Source: an uncultured Candidatus Actinomarina sp. (GTDB lineage: Bacteria > Actinomycetota > Acidimicrobiia > Actinomarinales > Actinomarinaceae). Taken from it: a DNA stretch of 39,678 nucleotides. Shown here piece after piece: positions 7,449 to 16,875 of this stretch (positions are counted from its first letter, which is position 1; every line of letters begins with the position of its first letter). The notes beneath the pieces are model-generated. The model saw only the letters and a program-made list of their open reading frames with translations, was not told the DNA's origin and searched no databases. The stretch covers positions 1 to 39,678 of the forward strand of contig CABYTP010000009.1 in the NCBI GenBank assembly GCA_902521955.1, written 5' to 3'. The position numbers were made by a program, and so were the translations under genes.

Positions 7449-9458
7449 TTAATAAGAATATTTACTAGTTTTATCGTTGATCTTTAGTAGTAAAGATATA
7501 TTTAATAAATTAAAAAGAAATATTATAACTCCATCAGCCAACATTAGCGAGTCTGTTTTAAGTTCTAGACTAAACAAGAGTGACGCTAATAAAAATATTA
7601 TAATTCTTAAGTTTGTTTCAACATTAAAAATTCTTGAAAGTAGCAATTTCAGAATAGAATAAGTTAACAATACTAGGCCAAAAATACCAAACTTATTTAA
7701 TACTTGTAAAAGAACTGAATGGGGTCCAGATGCTAAGTCGCGCTCTGTAAATTTTATTATATTTAGATAAGCACCTGTGCCATGTCCAAATAATAAATCT
7801 ATGACACTTGGTTTATAGCCTGAGGCAAACATGGCCCAAGGTAAAGTTCTATTAAGCCTGTCACTTATAAATTCAAAACCATACTCACTTTTGTTTACAT
7901 TCTCTCCAAGAATAACTTCCGAAGAAGCGTCTTTGTCAATAAAGAAAGATTCGTCTCTATCAAATGTGGGAATAGTTTGAAAAATGACTGAGGTTATTAA
8001 AATAATTACTACCAATTCCTTTGTGTAGGATTTATAAAAAATGATCACGACAATAAAAAGTAAAATTAATAACACTAGGGTATTGAACCTTGATTGTGAA
8101 AGTAGAGTTGAAGTGATTGAAAAAATTATATATAAATAATTCTTGGAAGATCGATTAAAATAATAATTTAACAAAAAGAAGCATAGACTAAAAAGTTGCA
8201 AATTTCCAAACACTTCGTAATGCGTATTTAATCCCCTCCAGGTTTGTATCTCTCCAAAATTTAATAACTCTGCTCGTCTAGTTAAAAAAAATATCAACTC
8301 AGAAAATGAGTTAAAAAAATTACTTATTCCCAAAAAAATTGACAGTATTGGATAAAAAATTAAAATATTTGAGCTTCTGTTGAGTTCTGTTTTTAATTCC
8401 TTAATGTTGGATGACTTAATAGAATAAAAAACTTCGAAAAATAAAAATACGGATACCAAGTACCACAATGCACTTGGAATATGATATTTAATATCTGGTA
8501 AATAAGACACCATGATATTCCATCTATTCGGATAATCAACGTCCTTCAAATTTTTTGAAAGATTTATTACAGTAGATTTGACTTCTAAACTATTAAGATC
8601 GTTGATGTTTTCTTTTAAATATCTAATATCTTTACGTTCTAAATAAGTTTTTCTATAATTTTCGAAATTAACATTATCAACAATATTTTCGAACTCTGAT
8701 GGGTTATTAATGATACTGGTTTCTAAACTTGGAGAATTTAAATTTGGTGATATGAAGCTAAGACTTAAAGAACAACAAAATAGTATAAAAACAAAATTTC
8801 TTTTATAGAATTTGTGTTTTTTAAAGTAGTTAAAAAGAAAATAATATAGTAAAAAGTCAAAAAACCATGGAATGCCATATCCAGTACTAAAAAATGGAAA
8901 TAGACATAGAATAAATAATTTTAAATGAAATGAATAATTGGCTGAGTAGCTATATATGATAAAAGATTTCAAAATAGAGAAAGCAATAAACACATAGATA
9001 TAAATATTTTCTTCAAAGTTTACATAAATTGAAACAACAAAATAACTAACAAGAGCACCGAAACATGTAATTAATATAAATTGATTGTTTAATCTTTTTA
9101 AGATACTTTTAATATCTAATTGACCTATTAATACATAAGAAAAAAATAAGAATAGCAAGACCTGTTGTAGAATTACCCTACTAATTCGAGGTAAATATAT
9201 TTTGAATAACTCAGGATCTCCAGACTGATTTGCAATAACTTCAGACACTGTTAGATAACAGAATAAATTTTGATTAGTATTAGTCACAAATTGCGTTTTG
9301 ATTTTTAAGACATTAAAGCTCTCAATATTAGATATCTTTACTTTAAAATATTCAAAAAATACAAAATTATTACAATCAGAAAAAATATAGAAAATAGTCA
9401 CTAAGGCAACAAAAGCAAGTATTTTGTTTGATACTAAAAGTTTAAACTTTTTTTTCAT
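7449..9458 (-). CDS. Multispanning O-antigen polymerase/ligase-like membrane protein
   Basis: A 669-residue protein dominated by hydrophobic segments on both sides of a more polar part at about residues 230-320. The C-terminal third carries the O-antigen ligase (Wzy_C) pattern: LLSQSRFNTLVLL, then LLFGHGTGAYLN and GPHSVLLQVLNKFGIFG, with the conserved GxG and H-S. This family polymerises or ligates lipid-linked glycans at the outer face of the cytoplasmic membrane. It is longer than usual Wzy proteins (about 400-450 residues) because of the extra N-terminal region and the polar domain. It lies just downstream of another large membrane protein, 25 bp away. Wzy versus ligase cannot be decided. 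Confidence 0.75.
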   Translation of the reverse strand: MKKKFKLLVSNKILAFVALVTIFYIFSDCNNFVFFEYFKVKISNIESFNVLKIKTQFVTNTNQNLFCYLTVSEVIANQSGDPELFKIYLPRISRVILQQVLLFLFFSYVLIGQLDIKSILKRLNNQFILITCFGALVSYFVVSIYVNFEENIYIYVFIAFSILKSFIIYSYSANYSFHLKLFILCLFPFFSTGYGIPWFFDFLLYYFLFNYFKKHKFYKRNFVFILFCCSLSLSFISPNLNSPSLETSIINNPSEFENIVDNVNFENYRKTYLERKDIRYLKENINDLNSLEVKSTVINLSKNLKDVDYPNRWNIMVSYLPDIKYHIPSALWYLVSVFLFFEVFYSIKSSNIKELKTELNRSSNILIFYPILSIFLGISNFFNSFSELIFFLTRRAELLNFGEIQTWRGLNTHYEVFGNLQLFSLCFFLLNYYFNRSSKNYLYIIFSITSTLLSQSRFNTLVLLILLFIVVIIFYKSYTKELVVIILITSVIFQTIPTFDRDESFFIDKDASSEVILGENVNKSEYGFEFISDRLNRTLPWAMFASGYKPSVIDLLFGHGTGAYLNIIKFTERDLASGPHSVLLQVLNKFGIFGLVLLTYSILKLLLSRIFNVETNLRIIIFLLASLLFSLELKTDSLMLADGVIIFLFNLLNISLLLKINDKTSKYSY

Positions 9459-9483
9459 TAGTTAAATAAAATATTAATACACA

Positions 9484-11721
9484 TTAATGAACAGTATTCT
9501 TGCTATTTAGATTAATCAAAATTGTAGAAGCGATCATAAATAGATATCCTTGAATAATATGTCTTGGAAAATATGTATGTACTTGGTAAAAAAGATGGGG
9601 TCCTAAAAAAGCAAACGGAATAATAAAATACAAAAAGTTAGTCAGGTTTTTGTCTCTTTTAGCAAAAACAAAAAGAAATTGCAGAATTATCAGGCTTACA
9701 GTAATTGGAAATATTTTACCTGACATTAGCCTCACACCGTCGTTTAATGGATTTGCTATAAGATAATTCAACTGAAATAAAAATTTTTCATATACTGCTG
9801 AAAAATTTAGTAATAAATCTATAGGTGATAAATAAAAAACGTCACTTCTAAATATATTTTTTTCCAAAACAAACTCTCCACCATAAATAAAGTTATGTAA
9901 AAAAGGAAGAAGGAGAAAAAATGTAAAAATAGCTAGAGGTTTGAAAAATATCTTTTTATTTTTTGATAAAAGAAAAATTAAGAAAACTAAGTAAATTATG
10001 CCTGGAAATTGATTTTCACGAATAAAAAAACAAGCACCTAAAAGAAAATACATAGCGTAAAGATTTTTTGAACTAAATTCCAATTTTAAAAAAATATTTA
10101 AAAATATAAGTCCTAAAATCCAAGTAGGCCATTCTGATAAAGATGAGAACAAATTTAGTTTAGAACTATAAGTGGAAAGAAATATATAAGTTAATAGAAA
10201 ATTAAAACCTAGGAAATATACTTGTTCATTATATTTTTTAAAAAGTTTTAAAAATATTGAAAATAACAAAAAAACTATTATAAATCTAAAAAATATAACT
10301 ATCGACAAATGACTGTCCCCAAAAAATAAATGGAATACGGATAACAGGTATCTGTATCCAGGCTGATAGAGGTAGATGTCTTCGCCACCTTGTAATGATT
10401 GTAAAAAAACTATCTGTTGAGACCAACTTTCGTATTTAAGTGGATCCGATCCTCCAAGAGAATATAGAACGTTGTTATTCAAATTCAAGTTTTTTACTGA
10501 CGAAATAGAGATTATTAATATGGATGAAAGAAAGTTTTGAACTTTATACTCCTGTTTAATTGCAATAAAGGTGATAACAGATAAAATTACTAAAATTTCT
10601 ATGATGTCTGCATATGAATTAGATAAAAACTCTAAAAATAAAATTCCAACAAGTCCAATAATAAAGTTAAGACCTAGGATTCTATTTTTTGAATATATAA
10701 AATAGAAAATCAAAAGAATAATTGATAGAAAAATAAATGAAGAGATAAGCTCAAATATTCTTGAAGTGTTAGATTCGTAAATATTAATATAATTGTCATC
10801 TAAATCAGTTAGATTAAAAGAGGCATATGGAATACTGGGGATACTATTAATTAGTCCATTGAACCGATAAAAATAATCAAATTCAACTTCTGCTCCGACA
10901 GGTACAAGTAAAATATGGCTTTTTGATTTTGTATAAGAGGGTTCTAAATTTATTTCTTCACCATTAACAGTAACCGTAACTTCTCCAACATAAGAAATTT
11001 TCATTTGTTCTCTATATTTGTTATAACTTTCAGAAGACCAATTTACCCCAAAAGAAAGCCAGCTTCTAGAGGGCTCTATAGGAAGAATCAAATTAGTAAA
11101 TCCATATTCATATTCTCGAACTTCCTCTATCTTTTTAATTTCAACATATTCGTTGTAGGTGACTCTCGAGTACTTATCATCTTTTGATATCCAATGAATA
11201 GGTATATCTAAATCATTACTTCCCCCGTAGAAACTCTTTTCATAAAAATTAAATCCAGTTTGATTTAAAAAATATAAATTCCAATTTGTATATTCAATAC
11301 TTTTATTATTTTCGGGGTTTTGATTAAAATTTAAAAAATAATCATTACGCGTAATACTTTTATCAAAGGGCTTGTCAAAACTAAATTGACAACTGTCTGC
11401 AGTGTTAAAATTCATTTCAAAATTGGATGTGGGAGTAAATTCTGTTTTGTAACAAGCGTTATAATCATCATTATTTGAAAACATTTGTATTAAAAGAAAT
11501 ATGAATGTAAGAAGGATAATTAAGCGAAAATATTTTTCAGCATTTAAGTCTGATTGTTTTATCAAAAATGGTAAACATAAACAAATGATAAAGAGTACAA
11601 CTTCTAACTTGCCTTCAAATGGAAATCCATTTAGCCCATATTTTTTGTTTATTGGAAAGAAAATTAAAAATAATGGAACAAAGTAGACTAATGTTTTTTT
11701 ATTTGTTAAAAACACACTCAT
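9484..11721 (-). CDS. Large membrane protein, GT-C glycosyltransferase-like with internal extracytoplasmic domain
   Basis: A 745-residue protein. Three N-terminal membrane helices (to about residue 82) are followed by about 240 polar residues with a beta-rich look (WLSFGVNWSSESYNKYR, VTVTVNGEEINLEPSY), then ten or so further membrane segments. GGSDPLKYESWSQQIV near residue 430 and YLYQPGYRYLLSVFHLFFG resemble acidic loop and sugar-site segments of GT-C enzymes that use polyprenyl-phosphate sugars outside the membrane. The inserted domain could bind carbohydrate. Only 4 bp separate it from the SDR gene upstream. Assignment rests on architecture and partial motif likeness, not on a clear family match. 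Confidence 0.6.
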   Translation of the reverse strand: MSVFLTNKKTLVYFVPLFLIFFPINKKYGLNGFPFEGKLEVVLFIICLCLPFLIKQSDLNAEKYFRLIILLTFIFLLIQMFSNNDDYNACYKTEFTPTSNFEMNFNTADSCQFSFDKPFDKSITRNDYFLNFNQNPENNKSIEYTNWNLYFLNQTGFNFYEKSFYGGSNDLDIPIHWISKDDKYSRVTYNEYVEIKKIEEVREYEYGFTNLILPIEPSRSWLSFGVNWSSESYNKYREQMKISYVGEVTVTVNGEEINLEPSYTKSKSHILLVPVGAEVEFDYFYRFNGLINSIPSIPYASFNLTDLDDNYINIYESNTSRIFELISSFIFLSIILLIFYFIYSKNRILGLNFIIGLVGILFLEFLSNSYADIIEILVILSVITFIAIKQEYKVQNFLSSILIISISSVKNLNLNNNVLYSLGGSDPLKYESWSQQIVFLQSLQGGEDIYLYQPGYRYLLSVFHLFFGDSHLSIVIFFRFIIVFLLFSIFLKLFKKYNEQVYFLGFNFLLTYIFLSTYSSKLNLFSSLSEWPTWILGLIFLNIFLKLEFSSKNLYAMYFLLGACFFIRENQFPGIIYLVFLIFLLSKNKKIFFKPLAIFTFFLLLPFLHNFIYGGEFVLEKNIFRSDVFYLSPIDLLLNFSAVYEKFLFQLNYLIANPLNDGVRLMSGKIFPITVSLIILQFLFVFAKRDKNLTNFLYFIIPFAFLGPHLFYQVHTYFPRHIIQGYLFMIASTILINLNSKNTVH

Positions 11722-11725
11722 TTTT

Positions 11726-12436
11726 TTATTTGGTTGGAAGCTTACTTAAAACTCCATTATCAACTGTAATGCTTGACCCATGCAAAATTTTTGCATGTTG
11801 GTTTAGTAAGTCAATTATAAAGTTTGCTACCTCAACTGGTTCCAATATTTTTTTTGATGGTAGTTCATTTTTTAGGTTTTGAATTTCTTTTTTATCAAGA
11901 TTCTCTGTCAGCATTGGAGAATCCATTGCACCAAGAATTAACTCAAAAATTGACATCTTTTCATTTTTTTCTATTGTAAGTCCATTAACCAATCCTTGTA
12001 TTGCAGACTTACTAGACGCATAAAGTGTATTGTTTTCGGTTGTAGCTTTTGCATGAACGGAAGAGACTATACATAGTTTAGAAAAATCACTAAATTCATT
12101 TTCTAAAGTCTTTACTAAAAGATAAATTGATTTTACATTAACTGAAAAAACTTCGTCAAATGTTGCTGAAATATCGTCAATATCATTACTTGAATTTTTT
12201 TGAACTGCTGCACAATGCACTATTGAATCAATTTTTTTGCTATTTAAAGAATTTTTTATTTCCAATATATTTTCATTTGAGATACTGGATAAATCAATAT
12301 TAATGTCAGTATGTATTCCCGCTGTTTTATCTATTCCTAAAGTGTTAAAACCACTTTGTTTTAATTGTTTAGAAAGAGCGTCGCCAAGTCCAGAACTTGA
12401 TCCTGTTATTAAATAGTAATTTTCAGTTTTACTCAC
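11726..12436 (-). CDS. Short-chain dehydrogenase/reductase
   Basis: Classical SDR of 236 residues. TGSSSGLGDAL near residue 11 is the TGxxxGxG cofactor loop, VHCAA replaces the usual NNAG, SSVHAKA supplies the catalytic Ser, and YASSK the Tyr and Lys. It lacks a membrane segment and should be a cytoplasmic NAD(P)-dependent oxidoreductase. It overlaps the 2-hydroxyacid dehydrogenase gene by 8 bp and follows the cytidylyltransferase, so these three probably act on one acidic sugar or keto-acid precursor. The substrate is not identifiable; a housekeeping fatty-acid role is unlikely in this operon. Confidence 0.85.
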   Translation of the reverse strand: MSKTENYYLITGSSSGLGDALSKQLKQSGFNTLGIDKTAGIHTDINIDLSSISNENILEIKNSLNSKKIDSIVHCAAVQKNSSNDIDDISATFDEVFSVNVKSIYLLVKTLENEFSDFSKLCIVSSVHAKATTENNTLYASSKSAIQGLVNGLTIEKNEKMSIFELILGAMDSPMLTENLDKKEIQNLKNELPSKKILEPVEVANFIIDLLNQHAKILHGSSITVDNGVLSKLPTK

Positions 12437-13346
12437 TAATCCATTTTAATAAAGTATCAGTAACTTGCTGGTTAACTGAGTTATTTGCTTCAAGTGTATT
12501 GGAAGCATTGTGAGTTGAAAATATTACATTATTATAATCTTTAAGTGGATTTCCATCTATTACTGGTTCTTTTTCGAATACATCTAGGGCACAACCTGAA
12601 ATTAAATCTTTATCAAGGGCATAAATCAAATCTTTTTCATTTATAATCTGCCCTCTTGAAACATTTACTATATATGGTTTTTTTTCTAAATTATTAAAAA
12701 AATGTTTGTTAACTAAATGCCTTGTTTCCTTTGTTAAAGAAGCAGTGACTACTAAAATATCACTGGTTTTTTGTAAAAATTCAAGATCCTTCTTTAGTGC
12801 TATAGAGTTGTCTGCTTTATCAGAATATGGATCATAATAAAATATATTTACTCCAAATGGTTTTAACAATTTAGCTGTATATTGTCCAATACTGCCAAAT
12901 CCAATAAAACCTAAATTTTTATTCATCAATCTTGTACCAATTGGTTTATTCCATTCGGTACTCATTAACAGTTCTTTATGAATATATGGTATTTGTTTTA
13001 AAAGTGAACCGATTAAATATATAACATGCTCTGCTACATCAATATATATGTCACTGGGTGTATTTAATATTTTTGGAAAATTTGTTGAAATATTTATGTT
13101 GTCAGTCCCAACACCCCATTTAATAATGAGCTCTAATTTTGGACAACTATTGATTACATCATCATTAATTTCGTCATCACCGATAACTGCTATTTTTGAA
13201 TTTTGCAAATTTTTTATCATTTCTTTAGCATCAAACCCCTGTCCTTTAGGCGTTACTAGTTCAACTGAATACTCTTTGTTTATCATTAATTCATTTAAAT
13301 TTTCTACTTCAGAAAAATATCGGGGACAGGTAATAACAATACTCAT
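12429..13346 (-). CDS. D-isomer-specific 2-hydroxyacid dehydrogenase family protein
   Basis: Protein of 305 residues in the family of phosphoglycerate and D-lactate dehydrogenases. GFIGFGSIGQYTAKLL near residue 150 is the NAD-binding loop, IVNVSRGQIINEKDL carries the catalytic Arg, ALDVFEKEP the Glu and STHNAS the His. All catalytic residues are present, so it should interconvert a 2-keto and a 2-hydroxy acid. It begins with a 4-bp ATGA overlap on the cytidylyltransferase gene and overlaps the SDR gene by 8 bp. It lacks an ACT domain, so housekeeping SerA is unlikely. Confidence 0.85.
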   Translation of the reverse strand: MSIVITCPRYFSEVENLNELMINKEYSVELVTPKGQGFDAKEMIKNLQNSKIAVIGDDEINDDVINSCPKLELIIKWGVGTDNINISTNFPKILNTPSDIYIDVAEHVIYLIGSLLKQIPYIHKELLMSTEWNKPIGTRLMNKNLGFIGFGSIGQYTAKLLKPFGVNIFYYDPYSDKADNSIALKKDLEFLQKTSDILVVTASLTKETRHLVNKHFFNNLEKKPYIVNVSRGQIINEKDLIYALDKDLISGCALDVFEKEPVIDGNPLKDYNNVIFSTHNASNTLEANNSVNQQVTDTLLKWISE

Positions 13347-13993
13347 AAATTTTCCTTAAGAAGTATTTCTGCTATTTTAAAATCACTCTCATTATCAATA
13401 TCAATATTTTCAGGAAATTTTGTTTCAAAGAATATCGAGTTAGAGGAAATTCTATTTTTTCTAATATTAAAATTATCTTTTGAAAAAATATAAAATCCTG
13501 AATTTTCAATGTATAAAGGGTCAAGATCTTGAGTTTGAATTAATTCACTAATATCATGATTTATAGGATTTGCATCTCCATCAAAAAGCCTATCCTGTAA
13601 CTTAGTCACAGAGAAATAGTCCTTTTTAGTTTTATTATGTTTTTCTATGGCTGAATTAATAGTTTTTACAGTTAGCAAAGGATTCGTTGTGTGTGTTTGA
13701 AGAATAGATTCATTTTTACATTCACTTAGAGTAGATGCAATAATTTTGTTCATAGAAATTTCATTTCCAATTAGATTTTTGGGGCGATATACAAACTTTA
13801 AAAAATCAAAGTACTCCAACATTTTTTCTTGAACAAAGCTTTCGTCACAGTTAATTACAATCTCATCAATATAATTTGATGCATTTAAAGAAGAGATTAT
13901 CCAAAAAAAAAGAGGTTTTCCGTTTATCATTTTAAAATTTTTATTTGGAACTCTCTGAGATTCTTTCTTAATTGGAACTATTGCAGAAATCAT
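13343..13993 (-). CDS. Acylneuraminate-cytidylyltransferase-family protein
   Basis: Protein of 216 residues. KKESQRVPNKNFKMINGKP at the N terminus is the nucleotide-binding loop of the NeuA/KdsB family in a variant form (K-K-E-S-Q-R for A-R-G-G-S-K). LQTHTTNPLL and FPENIDIDNESDF match later family blocks, the last supplying metal-binding acids. It should transfer CMP from CTP to an alpha-keto-acid sugar. It is distinct from the more typical NeuA at 21098, and its tight coupling to a 2-hydroxyacid dehydrogenase and an SDR (4-bp ATGA overlaps at both ends) suggests a different acidic sugar. No matching synthase or aldolase lies beside it. Confidence 0.8.
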   Translation of the reverse strand: MISAIVPIKKESQRVPNKNFKMINGKPLFFWIISSLNASNYIDEIVINCDESFVQEKMLEYFDFLKFVYRPKNLIGNEISMNKIIASTLSECKNESILQTHTTNPLLTVKTINSAIEKHNKTKKDYFSVTKLQDRLFDGDANPINHDISELIQTQDLDPLYIENSGFYIFSKDNFNIRKNRISSNSIFFETKFPENIDIDNESDFKIAEILLKENL

Positions 13994-14907
13994 GACTTTG
14001 GTGGATAAAAATATAGATCAGTTGTTTTGTTTTTACTCATATTGTTTTTGTATCCTCTATATGTTCCTAGATACTGACAAAATCTGTACTTTAATATACT
14101 AATAATATCACTGCCTGGTTGAAGAGTTTCTTTTGAAGTTTTTAGGTCATATATTACTCCTCTTAAAAAACCTCTAAAACAGTAAAAAAAAGTATTTCTA
14201 ATTACTTCCGAGTCGAATTTGTCTATTTCATCAATTACTTTGAGTGCTTCCGCTTCTCTTCTGTATCTATTTGAAATTGTCTTATAGTTTTCTCTGTGCA
14301 AATGTTCAACATCTGCTTCTGAGCAATAATAGATTCCCCATCCATCAGTTTTTGCTTTTTTCCCAAAAGCAATATCTTCAAGACCTGTGAGTTTTTCATC
14401 AAACTTGTATTTTTTCCATAACTCATTTCTGTATGCTGCATTTCCATTATTTAAAAAAACTTCTGTAATAATTTTAGATTCTCCACTAAACCATGTTTTT
14501 TGGACTGATGCTTCAGAATGCTTAGTTTCGGGATGTGGTGACTGACAGCCATAAACTATTCCTATATTTTTATTAGAAAAAGATTCAACCACATTTTTTA
14601 GCCAATAACGATTTTTTGGAAAACAGTGAGCACTTAAAGATACAATTATTTCACCTTCAGAATGTGTAAAACCTATATTGAGTGATTTTCCGAAAGTAAA
14701 CTCATTTTTATTGATATGATATAAAGAAATATTATTATTCTTACTCATATAATATGAAATAGTTTCTAATGTACCATCATCGCTACCAGAATCTACAAAT
14801 ACTATTTCAAAGTCTTTAATAGTTTGATTAAAGAGGATGGGTAGCAAGATTTTTAAATTTTCATTTTCATTTAAACATCTGATTACAATTGAAACTTTTT
14901 TGCTCAA
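13990..14907 (-). CDS. Family-2 glycosyltransferase
   Basis: About 305 residues with the GT-A fold of family 2: SIVIRCLNENENLKILLP at the N terminus, VDSGSDDGTLETI near residue 50, SLSAHCFP as the metal-site region, LNNGNAAYRNELW and LTGLEDIAFGKKAK (the ED general-base motif). Rhamnosyltransferase-like proteins share this pattern. I place the start at TTG 14907: it overlaps the upstream TGA as TTGA and has GAGGT a few bases before it, unlike the track's GTG at 14928. The stop overlaps the next ATG by 4 bp. The sugar transferred is unknown. Confidence 0.85.
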   Translation of the reverse strand: MSKKVSIVIRCLNENENLKILLPILFNQTIKDFEIVFVDSGSDDGTLETISYYMSKNNNISLYHINKNEFTFGKSLNIGFTHSEGEIIVSLSAHCFPKNRYWLKNVVESFSNKNIGIVYGCQSPHPETKHSEASVQKTWFSGESKIITEVFLNNGNAAYRNELWKKYKFDEKLTGLEDIAFGKKAKTDGWGIYYCSEADVEHLHRENYKTISNRYRREAEALKVIDEIDKFDSEVIRNTFFYCFRGFLRGVIYDLKTSKETLQPGSDIISILKYRFCQYLGTYRGYKNNMSKNKTTDLYFYPPKS

Positions 14908-15740
14908 CTTACCTCGATTGTATACCACGTCTTATAATTTTGAGATTTAGGCAAAAATATCTTATTTTGTTTAATAGCTTCCTCTAAGTCTTTCATTCCA
15001 GAATTACAAGGTTCAAGAACATTTACATTTAAATTATTCCATCCACCCCTTGATTGAAAGATCCAAAAATAAGGAAGTGTTGATTTGTCATACTCAAAAA
15101 CACACATATCATTATTTTCATTAGTCACCTTTATTTTTCCATCAACTCCATAAAAATAAACAAAATCGTTTCTATTTTGATTGGGTTTTACAGACGATAA
15201 GAAATCATTTAACTTATCGCTAGAAACAATATTCCCAAAATTTTTGTCAACTTTTTTAAAATAGTCATATTTAAAAATAACTTTATGATTGCTAATTGGC
15301 AAAGCTAAGTGAAGCTTAAATAAGAAATAATCTAAATTGATTTCATTGATGTCATAATTTACTGTTACTTTATTTTGATCTATACTAATTGTTTTTTTTA
15401 CTTTAGAATTTGAAAAGTATCCTTTGCAAGCTAGGTCAACGCTGTATTTGGATTTATCAACTATGTCCCACTCAGAAGTCCATAACTCACCATGGTCAGG
15501 TGCAATTTTATCATTAATTGTTTCAATCTTATCATTTGGAAAAAGTTCTTCATATCCGCCTATCCATTGAGAATCATAATCAGAAAATTGTATGGGTTTG
15601 AATTTAGAATACTTGTCAGAATCAAACCAAACCCAATTAACATTGTTCTTCTTATCAACAATTTCGACTATTTTTCCACCAAATAAAGTATCGACTTTTA
15701 TTTTTAAATATTCATTTTCAAAGCCCAAAAAGTTATTCAT
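14904..15740 (-). CDS. Galactose-mutarotase-like (aldose 1-epimerase superfamily) protein
   Basis: A 278-residue beta-sandwich-type protein. GGYEELFPND near residue 65 and APDHGELWTSEW near 85 are characteristic of the galactose-mutarotase-like superfamily; the His and later acidic residues are candidates for anomer interconversion. Members in polysaccharide loci may act on a sugar precursor, but several are only carbohydrate-binding. It overlaps the upstream DUF115-like gene by 8 bp and the downstream GT2 by 4 bp, so it is translated as part of the long minus operon. Confidence 0.7.
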   Translation of the reverse strand: MNNFLGFENEYLKIKVDTLFGGKIVEIVDKKNNVNWVWFDSDKYSKFKPIQFSDYDSQWIGGYEELFPNDKIETINDKIAPDHGELWTSEWDIVDKSKYSVDLACKGYFSNSKVKKTISIDQNKVTVNYDINEINLDYFLFKLHLALPISNHKVIFKYDYFKKVDKNFGNIVSSDKLNDFLSSVKPNQNRNDFVYFYGVDGKIKVTNENNDMCVFEYDKSTLPYFWIFQSRGGWNNLNVNVLEPCNSGMKDLEEAIKQNKIFLPKSQNYKTWYTIEVS

Positions 15741-16839
15741 TAATACTTCTTTCTTTTAAAATATCAATATTTGAAGCCGTAACATTAAAGATTTTATAAC
15801 CCTCTTTCTCAAGTTCTTTTATTTGTTTACTTAGAATTAAAATGTGTGATTTGTAATACTTGTTAATATTACGATCATCAAAAAAACTGGGATGGTTCTC
15901 TTTATGTTCGTCTAAAGTTTGTTGTGTGTTTTTTGAATACTGCCAAAAATTTTTTTCATCTTTTTCTCTTCCATCAAATCCTCCTAAATAAATATTTTGA
16001 GCAAGTAAAGATGCAATTGGAAGCATAAATTCTGTTAAAACATTGCTTGAATTTTGTGAAAATAAATTTTTATTGCTACCAATTTTTAAATTATTTTCAG
16101 ATGGTTGTAAACCAATTATAAAATTTTGATCTATCTTCCAATCATTTACCAAAATAGGAAAAGCGACAATTGGACAAACTATATAAAATTTTTGATTGTT
16201 AAATCTATTAATAACTTCCTTTTTAAATCTTTGTGCTTCTGTACTATTTCCAAAATGAAAAACAGGATCTCCAAAACAAATTATCCTACAACCACTATTC
16301 CAAAGTTGTTCATCATATATTCCTGAGTTGCAAGAAACTACTTCTAAATTTTTTTCTTGATAATAATCCCTTGCTTTGTCAAAAGATGGGCCTGTTCCTA
16401 ATAGTGCAATATTTTCTAAGTTTGTATTTTTTTTTAAAATTTTAAAATTTTCTATTGATTTATTTATATAACTTGCTCTTTCTGAAACAGTTGAAAAGTC
16501 GTAGTAATACAACCTAAGCCGTGTTGAAGCTTCTGAACTTAAATAAAAGTTTTTATCAATCAATCTAACTTTTCTTAAAAAGAAAAAGTACTTAACAAAC
16601 AAAAAAATTTTAAATTTACCTATAAGAATCAGCGTGTCATTTTCTATATTTTTTGAAACATGTATGTTGTCTGGAATCAACAGATCAGAGAAATTATTTT
16701 TATCAAAATCATGTAAAAATATATTTTTATATTTTTTGTTATTCTTTAATTGAAAGCCCCTAAGTAAATACCATATAAATGCTTTAAATAAAACTAATGG
16801 ATTAATGAATTTAGTTTGTGTGAAACTAATTGGTAACAT
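15733..16839 (-). CDS. DUF115/MAF-like putative glycosyltransferase
   Basis: About 368 residues. A central Rossmann-like part begins with ALLGTGPSFDKARDYYQ and continues with VVSCNSGIYDEQLW and IICFGDPVFHFG, ending in NIYLGGFDGREKDEKNFW. This G-x-G-P-S block is shared by DUF115/MAF proteins, which transfer nonulosonic acids to flagellin, and loosely by GT42 sialyltransferases. The operon also holds cytidylyltransferase genes, so transfer of a CMP-activated acid is plausible but unproven. Three ATG codons stand in a row; a perfect TATAAT abuts the first, which puts the third ATG (16839) at the leaderless position, so I use it. Confidence 0.55.
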   Translation of the reverse strand: MLPISFTQTKFINPLVLFKAFIWYLLRGFQLKNNKKYKNIFLHDFDKNNFSDLLIPDNIHVSKNIENDTLILIGKFKIFLFVKYFFFLRKVRLIDKNFYLSSEASTRLRLYYYDFSTVSERASYINKSIENFKILKKNTNLENIALLGTGPSFDKARDYYQEKNLEVVSCNSGIYDEQLWNSGCRIICFGDPVFHFGNSTEAQRFKKEVINRFNNQKFYIVCPIVAFPILVNDWKIDQNFIIGLQPSENNLKIGSNKNLFSQNSSNVLTEFMLPIASLLAQNIYLGGFDGREKDEKNFWQYSKNTQQTLDEHKENHPSFFDDRNINKYYKSHILILSKQIKELEKEGYKIFNVTASNIDILKERSINE

Positions 16840-16845
16840 CATCAT

Positions 16846-16851
16846 ATTATA
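16846..16851 (-). promoter_or_regulatory. Consensus -10 box TATAAT heading the long minus operon
   Basis: On the minus strand TATAAT is followed directly by ATGATGATG. With the usual 6-7 nt from hexamer to +1, transcription would begin at the third ATG. This is the likely main promoter of the operon running from 16839 to 3936, and it decides the start of the first gene. Confidence 0.6.
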
Positions 16852-16875
16852 AATTGATTTGTTAGGTAAAGAATG

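Noticed and set aside
12429-13346. Phosphoglycerate dehydrogenase (SerA)
   Set aside because: No ACT or other regulatory domain, and the gene overlaps a cytidylyltransferase and an SDR in a glycan operon.
13048-13359. 103-codon plus-strand ORF
   Set aside because: Antisense to the N-terminal half of the 2-hydroxyacid dehydrogenase gene; no independent start signal.
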